A DNA stretch of 61,753 nucleotides from Metabacillus rhizolycopersici (GTDB lineage: Bacteria > Bacillota > Bacilli > Bacillales > Bacillaceae). The notes under the pieces were generated by a model. That model searched no databases. It saw only the letters and a list, made by a program, of their open reading frames with translations, and was not told where the DNA came from. The stretch is taken from assembly GCF_020075705.1 (NCBI RefSeq), contig NZ_JAIQUM010000025.1, positions 1 to 61,753 on the forward strand, in the 5' to 3' direction. Shown piece after piece: positions 37,227-46,162 of the stretch; the stretch's first letter is position 1; every line of letters begins with the position of its first letter. A program made the translations under genes and the position numbers.

Positions 37227-37825
37227 AACGCTGATTTACATATTGAATGCAATAAATATAATTAGGAAAAACATCAATCTATTTAAATAAAGTTAATATG
37301 TAAGTAACTGGAAAAGGTGTTATTGCCGTACAGTTGTTTAATATTAATAATTTTTTGTATTAAATGGACTAAAAGTACTTATCGAAAAAGCGGTAAAAAA
37401 ATCAGGCAAAAAACGAGCCTACTAATGAGCTCACCTTTGTAGATAAATAGGGTTAGGGTTATACAAGAAAGTTCTATAGGCTATAGCTAAGATTTTAAAT
37501 GATAGAAATATTTTAAGTTTTTGATTACAGTCATTTGAGATTCCTCTTTGTAGTGTAACATCGTTTAATTTGACCTTAATATTTCGAGATATGGCAGGTA
37601 ATAATTAGGGAATAAATATACAGGAAAATGTCTACCATAAGTATACTTATAGTAGGCGAAACGATTGTTAGGTTTACGCCTATAAAGTGCCGTAATTTAG
37701 GGGGGAATCGCCCCAAATTTTAACACATCATATAAAACAAAGGTATTAGAAATTACCAACACTATTTTCTATAGATTTAATACAGAATATGATTGTCTCA
37801 AAAAAAATCTCAGGAGGTAATCTGA
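37227..37825. other. 599-bp intergenic region with structured 3' part
   Basis: No coding frame was found. Between about 37650 and 37725 three hairpins follow each other: CATAAGTATACTTATAG, a TAGGCG/CGCCTA stem, and an AATTTAGGGG/CCCCAAATT stem. The last could be a terminator. No known riboswitch consensus was recognised. Confidence 0.45.
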
Positions 37826-38125
37826 ATGAACAATTTAAACACTCTTTTTTCATTAATAAGAGGAAGAAGAAATTTACGCTTCTTTAATATTTTTAGAAAT
37901 AGAAGAACGAATAACGGCAGTATGATTTTATGGTCAATACTTGGATTAACGGCACTTGGAGTGATTGGTAGCCGCAATACAGAACGGGGACAGAAAATTC
38001 AAGAAGGCTATAACAATCTTCGAAATAATCCAAGAATACCGTTACAAAACTCAGTAAAATTTGCTACTGAATTCGCAGAAGAAGTAACACCTGAAATTTT
38101 AAATAAAAACAATAATAACCAATAG
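37826..38125 (+). CDS. Hypothetical basic single-span membrane protein
   Basis: 99 residues: an arginine-rich N-terminus (RGRRNLRFFNIFRNRR), one hydrophobic segment (ILWSILGLTALGVIG, residues 45-59) and a polar tail ending in Asn repeats. Not recognised. An excellent CAGGAGGTAAT site precedes ATG. It lies among putative spore genes, which suggests but does not prove a spore role. Confidence 0.65.
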   Translation: MNNLNTLFSLIRGRRNLRFFNIFRNRRTNNGSMILWSILGLTALGVIGSRNTERGQKIQEGYNNLRNNPRIPLQNSVKFATEFAEEVTPEILNKNNNNQ

Positions 38126-38292
38126 AGTTTTTTCAGGTAGGGGCTAACTCAAAGTGGATAGTCCCTTTTTAAATAAAATCCAAAATAAGACATGTTCGAC
38201 TTTGGATATGTAGGCAAATGCCTCTTCCCTAGGATATTCGTGGAACATAGTATGTTATTGAATGTAATCATTAACTAGAAAGGGGAGTAAAC

Positions 38293-38604
38293 ATGATGAG
38301 CCACTTATATCCTTACCACATGTCTTATTATCAACCACAGCATGTCAGCCAATTTCCGCAATTCCCTCAGTCTGAAATGTGGGCAAAACAACTAATTAAA
38401 CAACCTTTATACCCTCATTTGAAACCACAAGTATTAAATTACATTGACCCTTTTGTGAAATATGGCCTAAAAGAGGCTACTGCTACCTCATATGAGCATG
38501 CATTACAAGAAGTTGCTGCGATGAGCTACTTACTTGGTAAAGGAATGGATCCGCATACTGCCTATTTAACAGTTGAATCTTGGGAAATGAATGAAATGTT
38601 TTGA
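38293..38604 (+). CDS. Hypothetical Tyr/Gln/His-rich small protein
   Basis: 103 residues. The N-terminus is rich in Tyr, His, Pro and Gln (HLYPYHMSYYQPQHVSQFPQ). The remainder is helical (KYGLKEATATSYEHALQEVA). Such N-termini are common in spore coat proteins, but no family was recognised. GAAAGGGGAG site; the second ATG two codons in is equally possible. Confidence 0.65.
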   Translation: MMSHLYPYHMSYYQPQHVSQFPQFPQSEMWAKQLIKQPLYPHLKPQVLNYIDPFVKYGLKEATATSYEHALQEVAAMSYLLGKGMDPHTAYLTVESWEMNEMF

Positions 38605-38641
38605 AAATTTTTTTTATATTTTTTAAAGTACCCCCAATACA

Positions 38642-38671
38642 TGAATAACAAAATGATATTTTCTTATACTA
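38642..38671 (+). promoter_or_regulatory. Sigma-G-type promoter
   Basis: TGAATA (38642-38647), 17 bases, TATACTA (38665-38671): nearly the full forespore consensus. It lies 31 bases before the start of the small gene at 38703. The paralogue at 55831 has an equivalent promoter. Confidence 0.75.
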
Positions 38672-38702
38672 AGGTCGAAAACCGATAGAAGGAGGATATC
38701 GC

Positions 38703-38870
38703 ATGACTGAACAAAATCGCTCTGCCATTGACCGAGGGCGTAATACAGCAAAACGTGGAGTTGAAGCAACTGGTGATGTTGCAAAAAATGCTATTGATGC
38801 TGTTGAAAATGCTGGAAAAGCAGTTGTTGACCGTATTTCCGAGGCAGTTAAAGATGTTACTGTGAGATAA
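38703..38870 (+). CDS. 55-residue LEA-like small protein, putative forespore gene (copy 1)
   Basis: ATG at 38703 follows AGAAGGAGG. Three consecutive 11-residue blocks are visible: AKRGVEATGDV, AKNAIDAVENA, GKAVVDRISEA. They form an amphipathic helix of the kind seen in group-3 LEA proteins. The product is highly charged with no cysteine or membrane segment. The paralogue is at 55831. A sigma-G-type promoter and a strong terminator bracket the gene. Function inferred only from pattern and promoter. Confidence 0.75.
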   Translation: MTEQNRSAIDRGRNTAKRGVEATGDVAKNAIDAVENAGKAVVDRISEAVKDVTVR

Positions 38871-38900
38871 TTTTTTAAGTATTAGTAGTAATAGTTGATC

Positions 38901-38940
38901 GAGGCTGTCTTAAAGGATTCGATCCCTTTGAGACAGCCTC
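38901..38940 (+). terminator. Terminator after small gene copy 1
   Basis: GAGGCTGTCT plus AAAGG (38901-38916) pair with CCTTT and AGACAGCCTC (38925-38940), followed by TTATTT. Confidence 0.85.
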
Positions 38941-38969
38941 TTATTTCATTCTAAGCAATAAGGTAAATT

Positions 38970-39674
38970 CTATTTATACAAAAAGATTTTAAGATTTTCA
39001 TTATTATCAATAGTTGCCAATATGACATCATTTATATTGACGTTATATGTATTGTTTAGTTTATTTAATATCCATTGTTCGTCTTTTCCAAGCTGTTTTA
39101 ACGCATTATAATCAATTTTTCGCTCCTTAATAACCGTCTTAGGAAAATCAAAAGGTTTAATCGTTAATGTTAAATCAGCAGGTGTGATTGGCTGATGTTG
39201 AGGATTTAAAAAGATCGATATCGTTCCTCCGGGTTCCCATTATGCAAGTGCTACTTTTTGAATATCTTCCGTTTTTTCTTTTCGTAATTCAGATAAAAGA
39301 ATATCAATTGTTATCCTTGCTTTTAGTAAATTTTTATAATGAATTTGTCCATTTTCTATAAGCGGGATGGGGGAAGGATCAAAGATTTTTCGTATTACAT
39401 TCCACCTTAAGCTCAGGTAAATCCCAGTCACATATAAAATAACAAGAACACTCATCGTTATCATAGAGCCTTCTAACCCTAACTTCTCATCTGATAAAGG
39501 GTGAGCAATAATGTTTCCAATAATTAATGCAATAACAAAATCAAGAAATCTCAACTGTGAAATGGATCGTTGTCCCATTATTTTTGCTATAAATATAACA
39601 AAGAAAAAAACGACTACTGCTCTTAATGCCCACTGTACAGCAGTAAGTGATTCTTGACTGGTAAAGAAATTCAT
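38970..39674 (-). pseudogene. DUF421 membrane protein gene with premature stop
   Basis: One frame of 234 codons runs from ATG at 39674 to TAG at 38970, broken only by TAA at 39240-39242. Translation on both sides aligns with the intact paralogue at 56113-56817 (VALA-stop-WEPGG against VALALWEPGG). The 89 codons after the stop carry no other disruption, so the mutation is recent or the stop is sometimes read through. The truncated 144-residue product would keep the membrane helices and lose the end of the soluble domain. Confidence 0.85.
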
Positions 39675-40004
39675 GACATCTCTCGTCCTTATTGATTAAA
39701 AACATTCTATGTTTACAATTAAACATATTTATCACAATTACTTTTTTATTATTATTCTTTCCTTGATATGTATCCTAAGGTTTATAATCTTAGCAGATAT
39801 AATTTTTGGTACGCATAAACAGGGAGGAAGGAATAAAAGAAGCTTTTTCTTTTGCAGAGCTAAGGATAGTATGCAATCAAAGTTTTATTCAGTTATATTT
39901 TTTGGAAATAGCAAAAATTGTAAGATCAATTTAATACTAAGAAATTGTTTTATGTACATATTAAAATTGTGTTTCACCAATTTAAAAATATGGAGGTTAA
40001 AACA

Positions 40005-40382
40005 ATGAAATACAAGTGGCAACTCTCTATTTTATCTGGTTTGCTTTCTGTAAGTTTTTTAACAGCATGTAATTTGGGGAATAACGAGATGAATGAGCCA
40101 GATGAAGTAGATTTTCGTCCGGTACGTTATGACCGTGACAACAACATAAATGATAATAATGACTTTCTGGATAATGATCGAACTGATGAAAGAGACATTG
40201 ACCCAACAGATGTAAGGAATGACCGTGACAATGAACTTGACTTAAATAATAATAGAGGCCCTGATTTAGATTTAGACCCAAGAGATGTACGTGAAAAAGG
40301 TGAGCCTGATACACCATTTAACATGGATGAAGAAGAACCAGACTTAGATGAGGAACCATCCGAAGAACGAAGAGGTAATTAA
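40005..40382 (+). CDS. Acidic putative lipoprotein
   Basis: 125 residues from ATG at 40005 after ATGGAGG. A signal sequence with lipobox FLTAC (Cys at about 22) is followed by a low-complexity domain dominated by Asp, Asn, Glu and Arg, with repeated D-x-D and DRDN units. It should be anchored to the outer face of a membrane. Not recognised. The strongly acidic repeat could bind cations. Confidence 0.7.
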   Translation: MKYKWQLSILSGLLSVSFLTACNLGNNEMNEPDEVDFRPVRYDRDNNINDNNDFLDNDRTDERDIDPTDVRNDRDNELDLNNNRGPDLDLDPRDVREKGEPDTPFNMDEEEPDLDEEPSEERRGN

Positions 40383-40866
40383 TAGCCGTCTAAATTGGTA
40401 TCGTAAATTTCATCATGCTTTTACTTTAAATTTTAGTGTGTTTTATGACTATTCTTTAATTACTTAGATGTTAAGCGGAGCTTTCTCTTTCATAAAGTTA
40501 GTTGTTTAGACTTTGAAGTATTTAAAAGATGCATGGCACCCAAAAACAAACTAAGATTCAAAAATATATTATTTTCTTGGTTTTCCTTTTTCTTTTCCCC
40601 TTAACCTAAGTTAAGGGGAAGCATTACTGTAATGAAGAAAAATGAGGTTTGAGCATAAGGGTTTTAATCATCGGCAAGGTCCATAGAATTGTACATCTGT
40701 TTGGTCTCCTTGTAACTACATGAACAAAGTTGATTCACTTTAGCATCAAAAATTAATGAAAATTGTGAGGATAATATGTTAAAGTAGCATTGACATTTTC
40801 AAGTGAATTTAATTACCTTTTTTTAAATATCTCATAATAAATAAACTTGTAATTATACCATTTTCA
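40383..40866. other. Intergenic region before the cobalamin locus
   Basis: No coding frame was seen. It holds a perfect inverted repeat TTCCCCTTAAC / GTTAAGGGGAA (40595-40605 with 40610-40620) that has no T run after it and so is not a classic terminator. Confidence 0.55.
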
Positions 40867-40895
40867 TTTACAAGCATCTACACTTCTCATATAAT
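40867..40895 (+). promoter_or_regulatory. Promoter of the first cobalamin operon
   Basis: TTTACA (40867-40872), 17 bases, TATAAT (40890-40895). The same layout precedes the other intact riboswitch and the decayed one. Confidence 0.8.
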
Positions 40896-40924
40896 GACAA
40901 TGACAAAATAAATTGAATATTCAC

Positions 40925-41211
40925 AAATAGGTTTTTAACAATGTTAAGAATAATAGGGAAGTTGGTGTAAATCCAACGCGGTCCCGCCACTGTAATCACG
41001 GAACGACGCAACAAATGCCCACTGTAATCGATTTATGGGAAGGGGGTTGTGTTTGTAAGGATGTGTAAGCCAGGAGACCTGCCTGTTTGTGTAATTCAAG
41101 TATCCTTCGAGGAAAGGAGATTTGAAAGATAGAGTGCCTATTTTTATAGGATTTTTCAATTTACACTCAATCTTTTAATCTCTCGTCTTTCCCTATTGGA
41201 AAGGCTTTTTT
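40925..41211 (+). promoter_or_regulatory. Cobalamin riboswitch and terminator upstream of cobO
   Basis: Conserved elements are in order: AATAGGGAAGTTGGTG, CCAACGCGGTCCCGCCACTGT and the B12 box GTAAGCCAGGAGACCTGCC, with the aptamer ending near 41110. An alternative helix follows (GAGATTTGAAAGAT with ATCTTTTAATCTC) and then an intrinsic terminator (41187-41203 plus T to 41211). Adenosylcobalamin binding should shut off cobO and the genes behind it. Confidence 0.93.
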
Positions 41212-41242
41212 ATGTTCTAGATCATTTGGAGGGAGTATGTAA

Positions 41243-41785
41243 ATGAAAGAAAAACAAAGAGGGTTAACACTCATTTATACAGGCGATGGAAAAGGGAAAA
41301 CAACTGCTTCAATTGGTCTATCGGTTCGTGCAGTTGGACACGGGTTGTCGGTGAAGATTCTACAATTTATTAAATCCAAAGGAAGATCATATGGAGAGCA
41401 GATATCCCTTGAAAAGTTAGGGGTAGAAATTGTTCAGCTTGGTGAAGGGTTTACATGGACAAAAACACCTGATGTACACCGAAAAGCACTGGAATCTGCT
41501 TGGACGGTAGCCAAAGAAACGGTCATGTCCGGTAAGTATGATGTAGTCGTTTTAGATGAACTAAATAATGCACTAGCTATCGATTCATTTCCAGTTGATG
41601 ATGTCTTGCCAATCCATGAGGTAAAAGAACTTATTCAAAATAAACCACAACATGTCCACTTAGTCATTACAGGTAGAAATGCAAAAGAAGAAATTAAAGA
41701 ATTAGCAGATCTTGTTTCAGTCGTAGATGTAGAAAAGCATTATTATGATGAAGGTGTAAAAGCCGTTAGAGGGATAGAATTCTAA
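41243..41785 (+). CDS. cobO: Corrinoid adenosyltransferase CobO/BtuR
   Basis: 180 residues with Walker A GDGKGKTTAS near the N-terminus and VVVLDELNNAL as acidic motif. It transfers the 5'-deoxyadenosyl group of ATP to cob(I)yrinic acid a,c-diamide or other cob(I)amides. It is the first gene after the riboswitch, and GGAGGGAG precedes ATG. Confidence 0.93.
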   Translation: MKEKQRGLTLIYTGDGKGKTTASIGLSVRAVGHGLSVKILQFIKSKGRSYGEQISLEKLGVEIVQLGEGFTWTKTPDVHRKALESAWTVAKETVMSGKYDVVVLDELNNALAIDSFPVDDVLPIHEVKELIQNKPQHVHLVITGRNAKEEIKELADLVSVVDVEKHYYDEGVKAVRGIEF

Positions 41786-41804
41786 AGATAAAGGGTGGAT
41801 AACT

Positions 41805-43187
41805 ATGTCGATTCAACGACTAGTCATTGCAGGGGTTTCAAGTGGAGTTGGTAAGACCACCTTTACTATCGGTTTGATGGCCGCACTTAAAAAAAGAGGA
41901 TTAAATGTTCAAGGATTTAAATGTGGTCCCGATTATATAGATCCGAGTTTTCATACGGCAGTTACGGGGCGGATTTCACGTAACCTAGACAGTTGGATGT
42001 TTTCAAATGATGTGTTGAAAGAAGTGTTTGTTAATGGAAGTAAAGGAGCAGATATTTCAATTATTGAAGGTGTAATGGGGTTTTATGATGGAAAGTCAGC
42101 TAACACAAATATTGGATCAACTGCTGAGATAAGTATGTTACTAGATTGTCCAACTATATTAGTTGTAGATTGCAGTAAGATGGCGAGAAGTGCTGCGGCC
42201 ATTGTCAAAGGGTTTCAACTTTTAGATCAACGCACAAACATTGTAGGTGTTATTGCAAACAAAGTCGGGAGTATAGGGCATTACCAAATCATAAAAGAAG
42301 CAGTTGAACAAGAATGTGGAATTGCAGTATGTGGTTATTTATTAAGTGATTCTAGCATAAAGATGCCGGAAAGACATTTAGGTCTTGTACCTTCTGTAGA
42401 GCGAGGGGACTTAAATAATCTTTTTTTAAAATTAGCAGAAGTAGTTGAAGAAACGATCGAAGTCGATCAGCTTTTGAAGCTAAGTAAGAGAAAGCCAATT
42501 GAAGTTAATGAATCGCATACTATATTCAAAAAGCGTTCTTCTAAAGTGATCAAACTTGCGGTCGCAAAGGATAAGGCCTTTAATTTTTATTATCAAGAAA
42601 ACCTTGAATTGCTAGAAGCTTATGGGGCAGAATGTCTTTATTTTTCACCATTAAATGGTGAGACCATTCCAGAAGAAGCTAACGGACTATACATAGGTGG
42701 AGGATTCCCAGAACTATTTGCAGCAGAACTCTCAGCTCAAAGTGCTGTCAAACAATCTATTAAACAAAGAATTGACCAAGGATTACCCACGTTAGCTGAA
42801 TGTGGTGGTTTTATGTATTTGTCGGAATCAATCGAAACCATTGATGGGAAAATACATCCAATGGTAGGAGTCATCTCTGGGAAAATGAAAATGAATAAAA
42901 AGTTAGCAGCAATTGGCTACAGGGAAATTACAGGTCTATCTGGGAACTTCTTGTTTCATAACGAGTTCACTGCACGGGGCCATGAGTATCATTATTCTTC
43001 ATTCCATTCTAATGAAGCGATCCCTTATGCTTACCATACGAAAGGATCCTTTGGTGAAGGTGAGGAAGGCTACTTAACGAGGAATGTCATCGCGGGTTAT
43101 ACACATATTCATTTTGCATCCTATCCAGCATTAGTTGAAAACTTCATCCAAAAATGTGTGGAGATGAAAAAGAATGACTCACAATAA
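41805..43187 (+). CDS. cbiA: Cobyrinate a,c-diamide synthase
   Basis: 460 residues. The N-terminal dethiobiotin-synthetase-like ATPase has GVSSGVGKTTF. The C-terminal class-I glutamine amidotransferase domain has GGGFPELFA and the nucleophile Cys in AECGGFMYLSE. It amidates the a and c carboxylates of the corrin. It overlaps the next gene by 14 bases. Confidence 0.94.
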   Translation: MSIQRLVIAGVSSGVGKTTFTIGLMAALKKRGLNVQGFKCGPDYIDPSFHTAVTGRISRNLDSWMFSNDVLKEVFVNGSKGADISIIEGVMGFYDGKSANTNIGSTAEISMLLDCPTILVVDCSKMARSAAAIVKGFQLLDQRTNIVGVIANKVGSIGHYQIIKEAVEQECGIAVCGYLLSDSSIKMPERHLGLVPSVERGDLNNLFLKLAEVVEETIEVDQLLKLSKRKPIEVNESHTIFKKRSSKVIKLAVAKDKAFNFYYQENLELLEAYGAECLYFSPLNGETIPEEANGLYIGGGFPELFAAELSAQSAVKQSIKQRIDQGLPTLAECGGFMYLSESIETIDGKIHPMVGVISGKMKMNKKLAAIGYREITGLSGNFLFHNEFTARGHEYHYSSFHSNEAIPYAYHTKGSFGEGEEGYLTRNVIAGYTHIHFASYPALVENFIQKCVEMKKNDSQ

Positions 43188-44697
43188 AGCGCTCCCTATC
43201 ATGGTCCAGGGAACTCATTCAGATGCAGGAAAAAGTGTAATAGCAACAGCATTGTGCAGAATTTTTGCTCAGGATGGGTTTCGTACAGCACCATTTAAGT
43301 CGCAAAATATGTCTTTAAATTCCTATATTACACATGATGGAAAAGAGATTGGCAGAGCCCAAGGCGTTCAAGCAGAAGCAGCTGAGATCGTCGCCACGAC
43401 AGATATGAATCCGATCCTAATTAAACCTACACGAGATGATGAGGCGCAAATTGTTGTTCACGGAAAACCACTCAAAAACATGAAAGCTTTTAGTTATAGA
43501 AATGACTACTATGAAACAGCGAAAGATATTATTGAAAAATCATATCAAAATCTAGCTTCTTCTTTTGAGAGGATTGTGATTGAAGGTGCGGGGAGTCCTG
43601 CAGAAGTGAACTTAAATGATCGAGAGCTTGTCAATATGCGTGTCGCTAATATGGCAGATGCTCCTGTACTATTAGTTGGAGATATTGACAAGGGCGGTGT
43701 TTTTGCAAGTCTTGTTGGTACATTGCAGCTTCTTTCCCCTCAAGATCGCGATCGTGTTGTTGGAGTCATTATCAATAAATTTCGTGGCGATCTTGCGCTT
43801 CTTGAACCAGGATTATCATGGTTTGAGGAGTATACTGGAAAACCAGTATTAGGTGTAATCCCATATATTAATGATTTGTTAATTGATGCAGAAGATTCCT
43901 TAAGCATAGGGAACTACAGTCTACACAAAAATAAAGATAAAGAACTGGATATCGCCGTTATTAGCTTTCCCAGGATTTCTAATTTTACAGATATTGATCC
44001 CATTAAATTTGAACAAGATAGTCATGTGAGGTTTGTTGAAAAAGCCAATCAGTTGGAACAACCTGATGTGATTATTTTACCCGGAAGTAAAAATACAATT
44101 GATGATCTCATGTACATAAGGGAAAAAGGCTTAGAGCAAGAAATTATTAGAGCACATCAAAATGGCGCGGTCGTCTTTGGCATTTGCGGTGGATACCAAA
44201 TGCTTGGAGAAACGATAGAAGACCCCTATCAAGTAGAATCAAAAATAAATTGTGCAGAAGGTTTGAAGTTGATTCCAATCCATACGACATTAACAAGGGA
44301 AAAGACAACGGTTCGATCAGCAGGTACACTGCATCTAGCAGGAGAAAAAGCGAACGTAACTGGATATGAGATTCATATGGGAAACACAACCCACCTTTCA
44401 AGCTTACATTCTCTCATTCAATTAAATAATAGAGAAGATGGAAGTAAAAATGTATCGGAAACATGTATGGGAACGTATCTTCACGGTATTTTTCATAATG
44501 ATCATTTCAGATGGTTATTTTTAAATCATATTCGAAAAAAGAAAGGACTTCAGCCTATTGGTAATCGGGAATCTTATGATGACAGACAATTTAATGAATA
44601 TAACCGTTTAGCTAAACATGTACGAGGTGCAATCGATATTAAAAGACTCAATCAAATAATTGAACAATTTCCAAAAAGAAAGAGAGATCATTTATGA
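43174..44697 (+). CDS. cbiP: Cobyric acid synthase
   Basis: 507 residues. GTHSDAGKSV (ATP loop), FKSQNMSLNSYIT, GDIDKGGVFASLVGT and the amidotransferase Cys in FGICGGYQMLG mark the CobQ/CbiP family, which amidates carboxylates b, d, e and g. C-terminal HG in YLHGIFHND gives the catalytic histidine. It overlaps cobT by ATGA. Confidence 0.94.
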   Translation: MTHNKALPIMVQGTHSDAGKSVIATALCRIFAQDGFRTAPFKSQNMSLNSYITHDGKEIGRAQGVQAEAAEIVATTDMNPILIKPTRDDEAQIVVHGKPLKNMKAFSYRNDYYETAKDIIEKSYQNLASSFERIVIEGAGSPAEVNLNDRELVNMRVANMADAPVLLVGDIDKGGVFASLVGTLQLLSPQDRDRVVGVIINKFRGDLALLEPGLSWFEEYTGKPVLGVIPYINDLLIDAEDSLSIGNYSLHKNKDKELDIAVISFPRISNFTDIDPIKFEQDSHVRFVEKANQLEQPDVIILPGSKNTIDDLMYIREKGLEQEIIRAHQNGAVVFGICGGYQMLGETIEDPYQVESKINCAEGLKLIPIHTTLTREKTTVRSAGTLHLAGEKANVTGYEIHMGNTTHLSSLHSLIQLNNREDGSKNVSETCMGTYLHGIFHNDHFRWLFLNHIRKKKGLQPIGNRESYDDRQFNEYNRLAKHVRGAIDIKRLNQIIEQFPKRKRDHL

Positions 44698-45767
44698 GTG
44701 CATATATAGAAATACAAAAGACGCTTCAATCAATTCAAGCGCTTAATCATGAGAAAATGGAAGAAGCAAGAGAGCATATAAATACTTTAACAAAACCGGT
44801 AGGAAGTTTAGGGAAAATAGAAGAGCTAGCAATTCAACTTTCGGGAATAACAAATCAAGTATATCCTGTGGTTACCCGTCCAGGAATTGTCGTTTTTGCA
44901 GCTGATCATGGGATTAGTGAGATGGGTGTATCGGCTTATCCCAAAGAAGTAACGGCCCAAATGGTCTATAACTTCCTAGATGGTGGAGCAGCTATTAATG
45001 TTTTTGCAAAGCAAATAAATGCTTTGTTAAAAATTGTTGATATTGGAGTAGCGGAAGAGATTAATCATGAACAGTTGCTTCATAAAAAGGTGAAATACGG
45101 TACAAATAATTATCTGTATGAAAATGCCATGACAGAGGCCGAAGCTACACAGGCCCTATTAGTGGGAATGGAAACAGCTCAACAATTGCTTGACGAAGGA
45201 GCAAGATGTATCATCGTCGGTGAGATGGGAATAGGCAATACGACAACTGCTAGTGCGATTGCATCGGTTATTACCGGCTGTTCAGTAGAAGAAGCAGTTG
45301 GATTAGGGACAGGGATTTCTAATGAAAACAGGAAAGAAAAGGTATCGATTATTGCAAAAGCTTTGGAAGAAAGAAAACCAATTCGAAATGATGCAATTGA
45401 CATATTAATGAAGGTAGGAGGGCTTGAGATCGCTGGAATGACTGGTGCGATCATAAAAGCTAGTGAAAAAAGGATTCCAATTATCCTTGATGGTTTTATA
45501 AGTACAACTGCTGCTCTATTAGCTGTTCTTCTAGAAGAAAAGGTGAAAGATTATTTGATTGCCGGTCATTTATCAAAAGAGCAAGGTCATTACCATGCTT
45601 TAACATTCTTAAATAAATCTCCACTCTTAGATTTAGGGTTAAGATTAGGCGAAGGAACTGGGGCTGCACTTTCTTTTCCGTTGCTTGAAGCAGCAACAAA
45701 TATGGTGAAAGAAATGGCTACGTTTCAATCAGCTGGTATTGCGAATGAAAGACAAGAGGACAAATAG
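44694..45767 (+). CDS. cobT: Nicotinate-nucleotide-dimethylbenzimidazole phosphoribosyltransferase
   Basis: 357 residues. Motifs: LTKPVGSLGKIEELA, FAADHGISEMGVSAYPKEVT, GEMGIGNTTTASA and the active-site LRLGEGTGAALS with catalytic Glu. It activates the lower ligand as alpha-ribazole phosphate. Last gene of the first cobalamin transcript, followed by a second promoter and riboswitch. Confidence 0.95.
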   Translation: MSAYIEIQKTLQSIQALNHEKMEEAREHINTLTKPVGSLGKIEELAIQLSGITNQVYPVVTRPGIVVFAADHGISEMGVSAYPKEVTAQMVYNFLDGGAAINVFAKQINALLKIVDIGVAEEINHEQLLHKKVKYGTNNYLYENAMTEAEATQALLVGMETAQQLLDEGARCIIVGEMGIGNTTTASAIASVITGCSVEEAVGLGTGISNENRKEKVSIIAKALEERKPIRNDAIDILMKVGGLEIAGMTGAIIKASEKRIPIILDGFISTTAALLAVLLEEKVKDYLIAGHLSKEQGHYHALTFLNKSPLLDLGLRLGEGTGAALSFPLLEAATNMVKEMATFQSAGIANERQEDK

Positions 45768-45780
45768 AAGCAACTATTTA

Positions 45781-45809
45781 TTTACAATTATCACATGTTC
45801 CTTTATAAT
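45781..45809 (+). promoter_or_regulatory. Promoter of the second cobalamin operon
   Basis: TTTACA (45781-45786), 17 bases, TATAAT (45804-45809), directly after the cobT stop. Confidence 0.8.
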
Positions 45810-45837
45810 GTTGCTGTCACAAAAAAACGAATATTCA

Positions 45838-46136
45838 AACAATAGGTCCTTAAATTCGATAGAGTTTGAGGTTAATAGGGAAGATTGGTGTAATTCCAAC
45901 GCGGTCCCGCCACTGTAAACGTTGAATTTAGCTTATATATACTCACTGTATACATCTATATGGGAAGGGTTTAGCTATAATGTTGATGCGTAAGCCAGGA
46001 GACCTGCCTTTTGTTTCGTAAGAAGTATCCTTCGAGGAAAAGGGTGGCTTTCAAATGCTGGTGTCGTCTGATGGTTACATAGCAATCACCATTTCCTTTG
46101 CATTTATCGCCTTTTTCAATGAATAGGCGTTTTTTT
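45838..46136 (+). promoter_or_regulatory. Cobalamin riboswitch and terminator upstream of btuF
   Basis: AATAGGGAAGATTGGTG, CCAACGCGGTCCCGCCACTGT and the B12 box GTAAGCCAGGAGACCTGCC are all present, with the aptamer ending near 46040. A hairpin CGCCT/AGGCG (46108-46129) with a T run to 46136 is the likely terminator. It controls uptake, salvage and nucleotide-loop genes apart from the first operon. Confidence 0.93.
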
Positions 46137-46162
46137 GTGGGAAAAAACAAGGAGTGGTAAAA

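Noticed and set aside
40595..40620. Perfect hairpin as terminator of the acidic lipoprotein gene
   Set aside because: No T run follows on either strand and it lies more than 200 bases downstream.
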